Below, one piece after another: positions 32,952-42,447 of a stretch of DNA of 64,000 nt. Numbering within the stretch: the stretch's first letter is position 1; each line of letters begins with the position of its first letter. This DNA is from Acinetobacter portensis. GTDB taxonomy: Bacteria; Pseudomonadota; Gammaproteobacteria; Pseudomonadales; Moraxellaceae. Where the stretch lies: the NCBI RefSeq assembly GCF_023158935.1, contig NZ_CP096120.1:1364001-1428000 (forward strand), read 5' to 3'. The notes under the pieces are model-generated. The model was not told the origin of the DNA, did no database searches, and worked only from the letters and a program-made list of their open reading frames with translations. Position numbers and translations under genes: made by a program.

Positions 32952-33941
32952 ATGACAATTCGTAATGATTGGACGCGCGACGAAATACAGGAATTATATA
33001 ACCAACCTTTTCTAGATTTGGTTTTTCAAGCACAGCAAATTCATCGCCAAAATTTTCCAGCAAACACTGTTCAGGTCAGTACATTACTTTCCATAAAAAC
33101 AGGAAAATGCCCAGAAGATTGTAAATATTGCTCTCAATCTGCGCATTATGATTCAAAATTAGAAGCTGAAAAACGCATTGCTGTAAGCAAGGTTATTGAA
33201 GAAGCCAAACAAGCTTTAGATGCAGGTTCTACTCGTTTTTGCATGGGTGCTGCTTGGCGCAATCCGCATGAACGTGATATGCCTTATGTTTTAGAAATGG
33301 TTCAAGAAGTTAAAGCTTTAGGTTTAGAAACGTGTATGACGTTGGGTATGCTAAATCAATCTCAAGCAGAGCGTTTAAAAGATGCAGGCTTAGATTATTA
33401 CAATCATAACTTAGATACATCTCGTGAATATTACTCAAATATTATTAGTACTCGCACTTTTGATGACCGATTAACGACTCTCGATTTTGTTCGTAGTTCT
33501 GGTATGAAAGTTTGCAGTGGCGGTATTGTTGGTTTAGGTGAAAATACCAAAGATCGTATTGGTTTATTACATGAACTTGCAACTTTACCAATTCAGCCCG
33601 AATCTGTACCAATTAATATGTTAGTTCCTATTGAAGGTACGCCTCTTGCAGATGTTGAAAAACTTGATGTTACCGAATGGATTCGTTGTATTGCTGTTGC
33701 GCGTATTATTATGCCAAAAAGCTATATTCGTTTATCAGCAGGTCGTGAATCTCTTTCTGACTCAGATCAAGCTTTGGCATTTATGGCGGGTGCAAATTCA
33801 TTATTCTCTGGTGAAAAACTTTTAACCACACCAAATGCGGGTAAAGGTAAAGATAAGCTATTGTTTGAAAAATTGGGCATCAATATTGAAAAAGCTAAAC
33901 CAACTGCAAAAGAATTAAGCATAGATGCAATGTCTGCTTAA
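32952..33941 (+). CDS. bioB: Biotin synthase
   Basis: Radical-SAM enzyme that inserts sulfur into dethiobiotin. 329 residues from ATG 32952 ([11 protein letters not shown]), the start usual for Acinetobacter BioB; in-frame ATGs at 32916, 32940 and 32949 exist upstream. The radical-SAM cysteines lie in [13 protein letters not shown], followed by [18 protein letters not shown] and the C-terminal [14 protein letters not shown]. No other bio gene is adjacent. A terminator follows at about 34030. Confidence 0.95.
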   Translation: MTIRNDWTRDEIQELYNQPFLDLVFQAQQIHRQNFPANTVQVSTLLSIKTGKCPEDCKYCSQSAHYDSKLEAEKRIAVSKVIEEAKQALDAGSTRFCMGAAWRNPHERDMPYVLEMVQEVKALGLETCMTLGMLNQSQAERLKDAGLDYYNHNLDTSREYYSNIISTRTFDDRLTTLDFVRSSGMKVCSGGIVGLGENTKDRIGLLHELATLPIQPESVPINMLVPIEGTPLADVEKLDVTEWIRCIAVARIIMPKSYIRLSAGRESLSDSDQALAFMAGANSLFSGEKLLTTPNAGKGKDKLLFEKLGINIEKAKPTAKELSIDAMSA

Positions 33942-34025
33942 TGCTTTTTCACTAATATTGTGTTCTAATATGCTCAGTTTGAGATGAGCCTCTTACAGTA
34001 TATAAGCTCGATCTTATATACGACT

Positions 34026-34049
34026 AGCCCCTAACCATGGGGCTTTTTA
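34026..34049 (+). terminator. bioB terminator
   Basis: AGCCCC-TAACCAT-GGGGCT hairpin followed by TTTTTAT, 85 bases past the bioB stop. Confidence 0.85.
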
Positions 34050-34118
34050 TTGTCTTTAAAATATTAACTTAAAGTTAAGCAGCATAAATCTGACGTAATA
34101 TTAAAAATAGAAAACCTC

Positions 34119-34167
34119 TATAATTGAGTCTTGTATCAATTGGAATGATATTGAGGGTTGATGGAAA
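34119..34167 (+). promoter_or_regulatory. Stranded promoter and ribosome-binding site of the 37657 gene, cut off by IS66
   Basis: TATAAT at 34119-34124 and GAGGG just before the GATGGAAA target site (34160-34167) look like the -10 element and ribosome-binding site of the membrane-protein gene now at 37657. The IS66 element separates them from that gene by 3.5 kb. Confidence 0.5.
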
Positions 34168-35676
34168 GTAAGCATCCGCTGAACCCCATTACTATGTTTT
34201 AACGAGGTTCAGGTTTCCAACGATGAGGTAGCAAATCCTCAATTTCTGTGACTTTATGGGTGGGTAGTCTTTTCAGCACATCACTTAAATAGGCATACGG
34301 ATCCAGCCCATTCAGTTTTGCTGACTGGATTAAAGTCATGATATTGGCCGCTCGTTGACCACTGCGCAGCGAACCTGCAAATAACCAGTTCTTGCGCCCC
34401 AACGCCCAGGGACGCATCTGATTCTCGACCCAATTATTGCAAATCGGTAGATTGCCATCATCCAGATAACGGCTTAAGGCTTCCCAACGCTTCAGAGTGT
34501 AATTGATAGCCTTGGCAATTGGAGAACTCGACGGCACCGTCAGATAATGTTGGTTGAGCCATTCATAGAGTTGTTGCATCACCGGTTGACTATGCTGTTG
34601 TCGGTATTCGCGGCGGTGTTGCGCTGTACCATCCGTCTTTTTCCTGAGTTCTGCTTCTATGGCATACAGTCTCTGAATCATCAGTAATGCCTGTTCAGCG
34701 ACCTGACTTTTTTTGGTCACATGCAGTTCATGAAATTTACGACGGGCATGTGCCATGCAGCCCACCTCAATGACTTTACCTGATCTAAAGCGTGCTTTGT
34801 AGCCACTGTAATCATCACAGACTAAATGACCTTGCCAATCTTTTAGAAAGGCTTCGGCATGTTCACCAGAGCGACTGTCTTGAAAGTCATAAATCACGGC
34901 TTGAACTGGATTATATTGGGTTGTTGCATAAGCCCAGACATAACCTTTCTTCGGTTTTTTATCTTTATCATCCATCCGCATGATGGTGACGGGTGTTTCA
35001 TCTGCATGAATCACCGCTTGCTGTAGGATCACCTTTCTTAATGCATCGGTTAGGCGTTCTAACTCTACACCACAGCGACCAATCCAGTCAGATAAGGTTG
35101 ATCTGGACAGATCAACACCTGCGCGTAGAAAGATCTGGCGCTGACGGTACAGCGGTAAATGATCTGCATACTTCGATACCAGTACATGGCTAAGCAGTTC
35201 AGGTGAAGCAATGCCTTTATCAATCACATAGGCTTGCATCGCTTGCTGAGTCAGAGTGTCACACTGATCACAGACCCATTTACCACGCACATGCTGTTCC
35301 TTATAGAACTGTGCCGGTCTGAAATTCAGTTTTTCACTGACATCTTCACCGATACGACGCAAGGTACAGCCACAACTGCATTGTGTTGATTCAGGTTCAT
35401 GCTCAATACGGAGGGTGTGTAGATGATCTGGCAACAGCCGACGTTTAGGTTTGTTGACTGGGGCTTTCTGTGCAGCTGCATTGGTTTTATCTGCATTCAG
35501 TCGTTCCAGTTCCAGATCAACCGCTGCAATATCTTCTTCAACCGCTTCATCCCAGAGATGGATTTGTTTTGCGGTTAGATGTTCGTTTTTACTGCCGAAT
35601 TTATGCTGTTTAAATAGTGCAAGCTCATGCTCGTATTTTTGGTTGAGAATAGAAAGGTGTTGAACTTGAGCATCTA

Positions 35677-36553
35677 TAGCCAAATCCTAAAAACTATAGA
35701 ACAATAGAGATATGGGATATTCAAAAGATTTTAAAGACAAAGTCATAGAAATTATGATTCGAGATGAAATGTCTGTGCGAAAAGCAGCACAGCATTTTAA
35801 CATCTGTATACAGACAATTCAGAACTGGAAAAAGTCCACTACAAACAAACCTATTCCTGGCCGTCCAGCTAAAATTAGCAGAGAGCAAATATTGAAGGAT
35901 GTTGAACAATATCCTGATGATTATCAGTATGAGCGAGCTGAACGTTTAGGAGTAAGCACTCATGCGGTATTTAATGCGTTACATGCCGCAGGAATATCGC
36001 GTAAAAAAAGACGTTAAAGCATCCTAAAGCAGATCAAAATCAACGTCAGCAATTTCAAAATCTCATAGAGTGTTTAGAAGGGAAATTGCCTCTGATTTAC
36101 ATAGATGAAAGTGGTTTTCAAAGTGAAAGTACCAGAACTCATAGTTATAGCCTTCAAGGAACACGTGCTGAAGGTAAATTTAACTGGCAGTTGAAGAATT
36201 GCAGTAATGTGATCGGTGCAATCATTGAAAATAGATTGCTGACAGTTGGTGTGTTTAATTGTTCAGTGAACACAGAAGTATTTGAATGTTGGATTGAACA
36301 GGATTTATTACCTAAGTTGAAAGAAAGCAGTGTTTTGATTATGGACAATGCGACCTTTCACAAAGGGAAAAGATTTCAGGAGTTGGTACGTTGTGCGGGC
36401 CATTACATTGTGTGGCTTCCTAGATATAGTCCAGATTTAAATCCAATAGAAAATATGTGGTCGCGAGTCAAGGCGATTCGAAATAAGTTTAGAGTTAAAG
36501 ATATTGATAAATTATTTAAAGATTACTGTAATGATTTATTTAGTATTTAGCTA
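35677..36553 (+). mobile_element. IS630-family insertion sequence, copy 1 (nested in IS66)
   Basis: 877 bases with ends TAGCCAAATCCTAAA and (complement) TAGCTAAATACTAAA, flanked by TA on both sides, the IS630/Tc1 target. Boundaries were set by comparing with copy 2 at 51773-52649: identity stops exactly at these ends. One base difference between copies was noticed (Phe versus Leu in KGKRFQEL/KGKRLQEL). Confidence 0.94.
35712..36550 (+). CDS. IS630-family transposase, two frames joined by -1 frameshift
   Basis: The first frame (35712-36017) encodes a helix-turn-helix domain of 101 residues ending RKKRR. The second frame carries the DDE catalytic part: YIDESGF, VLIMDNATFHKG and PRYSPDLNPIENMWSRVK. 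An A7 tract at 36003-36009 lies at the end of the first frame. Slipping back one base there continues as KTLKHPKADQNQRQQF and then straight into the catalytic frame without a stop, the usual IS630 arrangement. The fused product would be about 280 residues. Confidence 0.9.
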
Positions 36554-36777
36554 TAATTGCTTATTTGATACTTCAAGATGCTGAACTTTGGCATCTAATT
36601 GTTGTTTATCTTCTGCGAGTTGTTGATGCTGCAGCGCCAACTGCCGGGTAAATTCCAGCAGTTGTTCATGGGTCAGTTGGCTTAAATCAGGCAGCATTTT
36701 CATGACCGCAGTATGGCTGAGATCATGAATATGTGTAAATAAAACGTTTGGAGAATAGCAGAATGGATGAGCCTGGT

Positions 36778-37113
36778 TTAGAGCATAGTCACCACCTGCT
36801 GTCGTCCAATGCGCTGCCAGGGCAAACCCTGGATCAGTGCCTGTAACTGCTCCGGGCTGAGGGCCACGGTTTCACCCTGGTGAACCTGAGCCCAGTGAAA
36901 TTTGCCCTGTTCCAACCGTCGGGCACACAGCCAGATTCCCAGTCCATCATGCACCAGCACTTTCATACGATGACCACGTTTATTACAGAACAGGTAAGCG
37001 CAGTGTGGTTTGATGTAGCCAAAGGCTCTCAGCACCTGAGCCATGGCAGTATCCATACCTGCACGCATATCCATCGGCTGGGTAGAGAGCCAGATTTCAT
37101 CGATACGGATCAT
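36778..37113 (-). CDS. tnpB: IS66 family TnpB accessory protein
   Basis: A 111-residue IS66 Orf2 protein with WLSTQPMDMRAGMDT, FCNKRGHRMKVL and GIWLCARRLEQGKF, the family's diagnostic segments. Its start overlaps the tnpA stop (ATGA), so the two are translationally coupled. It is intact. Confidence 0.95.
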   Translation of the reverse strand: MIRIDEIWLSTQPMDMRAGMDTAMAQVLRAFGYIKPHCAYLFCNKRGHRMKVLVHDGLGIWLCARRLEQGKFHWAQVHQGETVALSPEQLQALIQGLPWQRIGRQQVVTML

Positions 37114-37586
37114 TTGATCAAGCCCTGAATTAAAGGCAGTAATTCCTTTGCTGATTCCACCGGCCAGTCGATCTCGATCATCTGATCCCTTGCGGAACCT
37201 TGTTCCTTATGCAATGGAATCCTGATATGAGCGACAGCATTCTTCTCCGGCACAGGTGGTGGAGGTGTTTCTTGTTTAGTTGCGTCAGGTGGCAGAGGTG
37301 CTTCTTGTCTGACTGGCGTCGGGTGAAGAATGACGGGAAGAAAGTCGGTCTGTGGAATGGGTGGGCTTTTTAATGCCGGGACCATTGATCTGGACTGGCG
37401 AATCCATTTATGCAGCAGATTGGCATTGACCTGATGTTGCATTGCCACCTTGGCCACCGATGTGTCTGGCTGCAGGCAAAGCTCGACCAGGTGCTGTTTA
37501 AACTCAGCTGCGAAGATTCTGCGGGTTCTTTCTGTCGTTTGTTCAGTGTCTATAAAAGTGTCTAAGGCCATAAACATAATGTCCAT
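37110..37586 (-). CDS. tnpA: IS66 family TnpA accessory protein
   Basis: A 158-residue IS66 Orf1 protein. The N-terminal half is a helix-turn-helix domain (RRIFAAEFKQHLVELCLQPD, then VAMQHQVNANLLHKWIRQ); the rest is proline-rich and variable. First gene of the IS66 operon. Internal Met codons near the start leave the exact N-terminus open. Confidence 0.92.
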   Translation of the reverse strand: MDIMFMALDTFIDTEQTTERTRRIFAAEFKQHLVELCLQPDTSVAKVAMQHQVNANLLHKWIRQSRSMVPALKSPPIPQTDFLPVILHPTPVRQEAPLPPDATKQETPPPPVPEKNAVAHIRIPLHKEQGSARDQMIEIDWPVESAKELLPLIQGLIK

Positions 37587-37656
37587 TTATAATAAATAAT
37601 GGACACTATCGGGATATTGAGCAGATAAGAAAAGTGGGGTTCAGCGGACGCTTACG

Positions 37657-38346
37657 ATGGAAAAGATGAAAGATATTCAAGAAAAAATTAAAAGTGTTAT
37701 TGGCTGTGCTGTTGCCTTGATATTAACTCTAATTGTTTCATCGATTATTTACTTAGGATGTAATGAAAGTGATGGGGCTATTATAAATTCCTTGTCATTC
37801 ATAGGGAATTATGTTGGTGCTATAACAACGTTGATTGCTGCTTATATTGCTTCATTACTATATAACGATTGGCGGAAGCCAATTATTTTAGAAAAAATAT
37901 CAATTGAACAGAAAGATATATATTTATTAAGTCGTAAAATGAAGAGAAATGTTGATGCTTTATTACTATTTTTACGAACTCAATCACCACCTCCACTCAC
38001 AGGCCTAAATAATGGTGACGAGTTCTCACTCAAATATCAGTTTTTAGTCAACAATATTTTAGATGATATAGATGACCTTTCAGGATTAGTAAAGCGTTAT
38101 AAATTACACATCAATCCACAATTTAAAAACTCTGAAATACACTTAAATCAAATAGATAAATATATGAATTCAACCCAACAAGCTTACGAATTATTAGCTA
38201 ATCCAAATCCTATCCTAGGCTATATCGAATCTTACCAACAGGTTAAAAAGGCATATGACAATAAAAATATAGAAAAACTAGCCATTAATATTATTAAGAA
38301 TTTACCAGATGAACTCGCTGATTATTATTCAAAGCTAATCTCCTAA
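37657..38346 (+). CDS. Two-TM membrane protein of unknown function, promoter severed by IS66
   Basis: A 229-residue protein with two hydrophobic helices (~14-33 and ~45-66, the latter FIGNYVGAITTLIAAYIASL) followed by ~160 residues of charged helical cytosolic domain. A GxxVGAIxTLIAA-type second helix with a helical tail occurs in some uncharacterised and phage-defence membrane proteins, but I cannot assign a family. The IS66 target duplication recreated the ATG (GATGGAAA), so the frame is intact while its own promoter and ribosome-binding site sit 3.5 kb upstream. Expression now depends on the IS end. Confidence 0.6.
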   Translation: MEKMKDIQEKIKSVIGCAVALILTLIVSSIIYLGCNESDGAIINSLSFIGNYVGAITTLIAAYIASLLYNDWRKPIILEKISIEQKDIYLLSRKMKRNVDALLLFLRTQSPPPLTGLNNGDEFSLKYQFLVNNILDDIDDLSGLVKRYKLHINPQFKNSEIHLNQIDKYMNSTQQAYELLANPNPILGYIESYQQVKKAYDNKNIEKLAINIIKNLPDELADYYSKLIS

Positions 38347-38376
38347 CAATAAACTCCACCTATTAAATAAGAGAAC

Positions 38377-38405
38377 AAAAACCCACGATAAACGTGGGTT
38401 TTTTC
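38377..38405. terminator. Bidirectional terminator between the membrane-protein and MoxR genes
   Basis: AAAACCCACG-ATAAA-CGTGGGTTTTTT hairpin with A and T runs on either side, between convergent genes. Confidence 0.88.
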
Positions 38406-38417
38406 ACAACTAAAATT

Positions 38418-39269
38418 TTAACGTCTTGCCATAAAAGCCAAACGCTCAAGTAATTGCACATCTTGCTCATTCTTAATTAATGCACCATACAACGGCGGAA
38501 TAGACTTCGTTTTATCTGTATTACGTAAAATATCTTCAGGCATATCATCTGCCATAAGTAAACTTAACCAATCAATTAATTCAGAAGTCGAAGGCGGTTT
38601 CTTCAAACCCGGAACCTTGCGTAACTGAAAGAAAATTTGTAAGGCTTCATTCACCAATGTCGCTGAAATATTCTTGAAATGCACATCAATAATTTCACGC
38701 ATTGTTTCCTCATTTGGAAACTCAATATAGTGAAAGAAACAACGGCGTAAGAATGCATCTGGCAATTCTTTTTCATTATTTGAAGTAATAATTACAATTG
38801 GACGTTGAGTCGCAGTAATCGTCTCCCCTGTTTCATACACATAAAACGACATCTTATCAAGTTCATGCAACAAGTCATTCGGGAACTCAATATCCGCTTT
38901 ATCAATTTCATCAATTAATAAAACACAGCGCTCTTCACTGGTAAAAGCTTCCCAAAGTTTACCCGGCTTAATGTAGTTTTTAATATCGTAAACACGATCA
39001 TCACCCAACTGACTATCACGCAAACGTGAAACAGCATCATATTCGTACAAACCTTGCTGAGCTTTAGTTGTAGACTTAATGTGCCAAGTCATAAGCTTTA
39101 AACCAAGGCTTGCCGCAACTTGCTCTGCAAGCAGAGTTTTTCCTGTTCCCGGCTCACCTTTTACTAAAAGTGGCTTTTGTAAGCTACGTGCAGCCTTAAC
39201 AGCAAGTTTTAAGCTATCTGTAGCAATATATTGATCTGTGCCTGAAAATTGTTGCGTATCAACCGACAT
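38418..39269 (-). CDS. MoxR-family AAA ATPase
   Basis: A 283-residue AAA+ ATPase with Walker A KGEPGTGKTLLAE near residue 37, Walker B VLLIDEIDKAD and the sensor region IITSNNEKELPDAFLRRC. MoxR ATPases usually work with VWA-domain partners to mature or activate enzyme complexes. The best partner in view is the CoxE-like VWA protein at 19476, 18 kb away. Immediately upstream in the run is a small four-TM protein gene (22 bases away). Confidence 0.9.
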   Translation of the reverse strand: MSVDTQQFSGTDQYIATDSLKLAVKAARSLQKPLLVKGEPGTGKTLLAEQVAASLGLKLMTWHIKSTTKAQQGLYEYDAVSRLRDSQLGDDRVYDIKNYIKPGKLWEAFTSEERCVLLIDEIDKADIEFPNDLLHELDKMSFYVYETGETITATQRPIVIITSNNEKELPDAFLRRCFFHYIEFPNEETMREIIDVHFKNISATLVNEALQIFFQLRKVPGLKKPPSTSELIDWLSLLMADDMPEDILRNTDKTKSIPPLYGALIKNEQDVQLLERLAFMARR

Positions 39270-39291
39270 GACGAAACCTTATTTTTTTAAT

Positions 39292-39675
39292 TTAAAGTGG
39301 CGAATTCTTTTTACTATTTTCTAATGAAACTTTGTTTGCTGTGTATTTGGTCCATAAAAACCCAATAATAGCACCCAAGCCAATTACAAATAAAATAAGC
39401 GATGCATTTGATAAAACCAACGGTGTATTTTTGGTTAATACTCCAAACACAATACCGAAAAATGCAGGCGCAATAGATGCATTATTACCATCCGATGCTG
39501 TTGGTGTTAGCAAAATAGCAAACACCACAATCCAACTTATACCACCTAAAAGTTTAGGCAGTCTAATTGCAATTCCATACCAGCATGCCAAAACAAGTAC
39601 ACTGCCAAGCAAATACACAGTTATAGCAATAGTATCTTCAGGAATTGCGTCCAACATAGAAAGAAAATTATCCAT
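39292..39675 (-). CDS. Small four-TM membrane protein of unknown function
   Basis: A 127-residue hydrophobic protein with four predicted helices: ~18-37, ~44-60, ~68-84 and ~92-112. No family recognised. It is 20 bases from ycgL and 22 bases from the MoxR gene on the same strand, so it is probably cotranscribed with both. Confidence 0.6.
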   Translation of the reverse strand: MDNFLSMLDAIPEDTIAITVYLLGSVLVLACWYGIAIRLPKLLGGISWIVVFAILLTPTASDGNNASIAPAFFGIVFGVLTKNTPLVLSNASLILFVIGLGAIIGFLWTKYTANKVSLENSKKNSPL

Positions 39676-39695
39676 AACACAACTCCTGAATTAAA

Positions 39696-40004
39696 TTAAG
39701 CACCACGTAAGCCTTCAGGTGCAACAGCATTTGGATTAATTAATCCTTCTGGTGGCACTTGAATAAAGAAACCTTTCGTTTCAATAGAATCAATTACATG
39801 CAAAACATTTACACGTGCAAGTTTGCGAGATTCACTCAATTCTAAATCCATAACGAACGTCGCACGACCAAATGCGCCACGCATTGCTTCTGGCAAAACT
39901 TCTAAAGGATCTATAACTTCAGCTTCGTTTTCACTTACTTCAGGACGAGCAATGTAAAGATACATTTCATCTTTTTTGCTAGATTTGTAGATTGAACACA
40001 ACAT
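39696..40004 (-). CDS. ycgL: YcgL-domain protein
   Basis: About 102 residues from ATG 40004 ([18 protein letters not shown]), the canonical YcgL start; a GTG at 40031 would add nine residues. The family is a small fold of unknown function found next to rnd in many gammaproteobacteria, as here (rnd lies 129 bases upstream). Confidence 0.88.
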   Translation of the reverse strand: MLCSIYKSSKKDEMYLYIARPEVSENEAEVIDPLEVLPEAMRGAFGRATFVMDLELSESRKLARVNVLHVIDSIETKGFFIQVPPEGLINPNAVAPEGLRGA

Positions 40005-40133
40005 ATTCGAATTAATACCCTTTTTACGCACAGTAAAGCATACAACAAAAAAAAGACCGATACATTAACCATTATTAACGCATCAGTCTAGATTTTATAT
40101 AAATGACATGAGTTTGAACAGTTTGCGTATGTT

Positions 40134-41276
40134 TTATACAGAAACTTTCATTTGAGTTGATAAATAATCGACATCATTATGAAGTAGGTTCAATAATGGC
40201 TTCGTCAATAAATCATATCTCCATCCCAATAAGTAACTTGGGAGATCTTGTTCATCATTTTTAAACACAATATGTTGATACAGCGCATTAAACCATTTCT
40301 TACGCAACAACACCTCTTTAGGAATTGTTGTTTCTAAAGATACACGATCAATTATGGCATCTAATTTATCTGAAACTTCTTTAGAAGAATGACGAATTGG
40401 GCGCGCCATACGCAATGGCCATTCATCTTGTGGCGGTAAAAAGTTCAACAAATCGATGATTGTTTTACCATGCTCACGAATAATATTCGGACGAATTTGC
40501 TTAATATTCGACAACAAAAAATTGTTTTTAGGATTGTTTTCAACCAAATCAATCATTGTTGCATTTTTCAAAATGAAACTACGTGGTTGATTTAAGGCTT
40601 TCGCAATTTGTTCGCGCCACACTGCCAAATGCTGTAATTGCATAAGTTGTCGACGTGAATGTCTGTAATTACCAATTTCCGCATAAAGCAATTCTGTCGG
40701 AACATCCGTACCAATTTCTTTGGTTAAATTACGACAATCTTCCAATGCAAAAGAAAGAATATCTTTAAATTTAAGCTCTGCCTGAATTTTGTCTGAAAGC
40801 TGCATAATGTAAAGCACATCATTCGCAGCATAGTTTAACTGTTCTGTGGTTAGCGGTCTTGCAAGCCAATCTGAACGTGTCTGACCTTTATCAATATCAA
40901 TATCTAAAACTGTTTTTAATGCATTTTGATAACTAACTTGTAAACCATGTCCTAAAAAAGACATACCCACTTGAGTATCAAAAACATTATCTAAATTTTT
41001 GTTTTGCGCATAATGATAAATTAAATCAATATCTTCGCTACATGCATGGAAGATGTTTTGTTTTGCGTTAAATAATTTATTCCAAAAATCGGAAAGTTCT
41101 AATGCTGTTCCATCTAGTAAATAAACTTTACCTTCTACATTTATTTGAAAAACACCAAGTTTTGGCCACAAGGTATCTACTTTAATAAATTCAGTATCAA
41201 GTCCGTAAGTGTTGCATTGACTCATCAATGTTAAAACATTTTCAAAGTCTTTTTGTTGTTGAATAAATTGGAACAT
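40134..41276 (-). CDS. rnd: Ribonuclease D
   Basis: 3'-to-5' exoribonuclease that trims tRNA and other stable RNA precursors. 380 residues. The DEDD motifs are visible: YGLDTEF (DxE), HACSEDIDLIY and LNYAANDVLYIM. An HRDC domain follows near residue 210-290 (REQIAKALNQPRSFILKNA). The region upstream (41277-41489) has no gene and holds its promoter. Confidence 0.94.
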   Translation of the reverse strand: MFQFIQQQKDFENVLTLMSQCNTYGLDTEFIKVDTLWPKLGVFQINVEGKVYLLDGTALELSDFWNKLFNAKQNIFHACSEDIDLIYHYAQNKNLDNVFDTQVGMSFLGHGLQVSYQNALKTVLDIDIDKGQTRSDWLARPLTTEQLNYAANDVLYIMQLSDKIQAELKFKDILSFALEDCRNLTKEIGTDVPTELLYAEIGNYRHSRRQLMQLQHLAVWREQIAKALNQPRSFILKNATMIDLVENNPKNNFLLSNIKQIRPNIIREHGKTIIDLLNFLPPQDEWPLRMARPIRHSSKEVSDKLDAIIDRVSLETTIPKEVLLRKKWFNALYQHIVFKNDEQDLPSYLLGWRYDLLTKPLLNLLHNDVDYLSTQMKVSV

Positions 41277-41489
41277 AAAGACGAGATTTAGCTATAGATT
41301 CTCTTCGTCGTATTGTAAACAATAAATATAATTTAGCTATATTAAAATTAGCGGAAAATCGTATTTTTCTTGTTAATTAACATGATTTTTCACGTTTTTA
41401 AACTTAAGTTATATTCTAAATATCTTAATAAAATAACCTTTCATACCAATTATTATATTTTGACCTTAATGAAATAAACTTCGTAAAGC

Positions 41490-42086
41490 TTATTTCATTT
41501 GCATACGATTATGAACAGCTTGGCTCAGTGTATGGCTATCTACATATTCAAGTTCGCCACCTTGCGGTACGCCTTGTGCAATACGCGTCATATGCACGGG
41601 TAAATGCTTTGTCGCTTCTACCAAATAATGTGCTGTTGCCTGACCTTCAACCGTTGCATTGGTTGCAAGAATCACTTCTTTTACTTTGCCATCACTCAAT
41701 CTTTGAACTAAAAATGGAATGCCAATTTCATCAGGACCTATACCATCCAGTGGCGACAAATGCCCACCCAAAACATGATATTTCCCTCTAAAACTTCCAC
41801 TTTGTTCAATTGCCATAACATCTGCAGGAGACTCAACCACACACAATAAATGCTCTTCTCTTTCATGAGATACACAAATATTGCAAATTTCATCTTCCGT
41901 TAAAGAATGACAAATAGAGCATTCGTGAATATAGCTTGTAGCTTCATTCAACGCATGTGCCAAACCTACTGCACCCTCTTTATTTTTCATAATAAGGTGT
42001 AATGCCATACGTTGAGCCGACTTTGGCCCAACGCTTGGCAAAATACGTAGTGCTTGTACAAGTTGATCAAAACGATCACTAAACAC
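41490..42086 (-). CDS. recR: Recombination protein RecR
   Basis: Works with RecF/RecO to load RecA at gaps. 198 residues. The helix-hairpin-helix LRILPSVGPKSAQRMALHL comes first, then the four-cysteine zinc finger CSICHSLTEDEICNIC, then a TOPRIM domain beginning LLCVVESPADVMAIE. It lies 12 bases after ybaB on the same strand, the common ybaB-recR pair. Confidence 0.96.
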   Translation of the reverse strand: MFSDRFDQLVQALRILPSVGPKSAQRMALHLIMKNKEGAVGLAHALNEATSYIHECSICHSLTEDEICNICVSHEREEHLLCVVESPADVMAIEQSGSFRGKYHVLGGHLSPLDGIGPDEIGIPFLVQRLSDGKVKEVILATNATVEGQATAHYLVEATKHLPVHMTRIAQGVPQGGELEYVDSHTLSQAVHNRMQMK

Positions 42087-42098
42087 TTAGGCTATTCC

Positions 42099-42428
42099 TT
42101 AGAACAAGCCAGCTAAGCCTGGTGGTAAACCCATACCAGAATTCGCAGCTTTCATTTTTTCTTCAGAAACAGCTTCTGCTTGACGAGCAGCATCATTCAT
42201 TGCAGCAGCAATTAAGTCTTCAATCATATCTGGATCATCTTGAAGAAGTTCTGGATTAATCTCGATGCGCTTAACCACGTTACGGCAAGTCATTGTTACT
42301 TTAACTAAGCCACCGCCAGCCTCTGCATGAACTTCAGTTTGGGCAAGTTCTTCTTTTGCCTTTTTCATGTTGTTCGCGACTTCTTTTTGCATGCGCTGTG
42401 CTTGCTGCATTAACATATTTACGTTCAT
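42099..42428 (-). CDS. ybaB: YbaB/EbfC nucleoid-associated protein
   Basis: A 109-residue homodimeric DNA-binding protein with the family's [20 protein letters not shown] helix and the central [20 protein letters not shown] strand pair. It sits between metZ and recR. Upstream dnaX, often the third member of this cluster, is replaced by metZ here. Confidence 0.94.
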   Translation of the reverse strand: MNVNMLMQQAQRMQKEVANNMKKAKEELAQTEVHAEAGGGLVKVTMTCRNVVKRIEINPELLQDDPDMIEDLIAAAMNDAARQAEAVSEEKMKAANSGMGLPPGLAGLF

Positions 42429-42447
42429 AAAAAACTCCGAACAAATC

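Larger units (their letters stand above)
34199..36703 (-). pseudogene. tnpC: IS66 transposase tnpC, split by IS630
   Basis: The N-terminal ~50 codons run from ATG 36703 (MKMLPDLSQLTHEQLL) to 36554; the remaining ~490 codons lie at 34199-35676. Joining the flanks across one TA gives an unbroken frame (…VSNKQL-DAQVQHLSIL…), so the IS630 insertion is the only lesion. The C-terminal piece shows the IS66 zinc-binding CDQCDTL, HADETPV, DDYSGY and NNWVENQMRP motifs. Confidence 0.92.
34168..37655 (-). mobile_element. IS66-family insertion sequence, interrupted by an IS630-family element
   Basis: 3,488 bases bounded by inverted repeats GTAAGC[A/G]TCCGCTGAACCCC (20 of 21 match), flanked by an 8-bp target duplication GATGGAAA at 34160-34167 and 37656-37663. 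It carries tnpA, tnpB and tnpC in the standard IS66 order on the minus strand. Removing the nested 877-bp IS630 leaves about 2.6 kb, the usual IS66 size. GC content is visibly higher than in the flanks. Confidence 0.93.
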
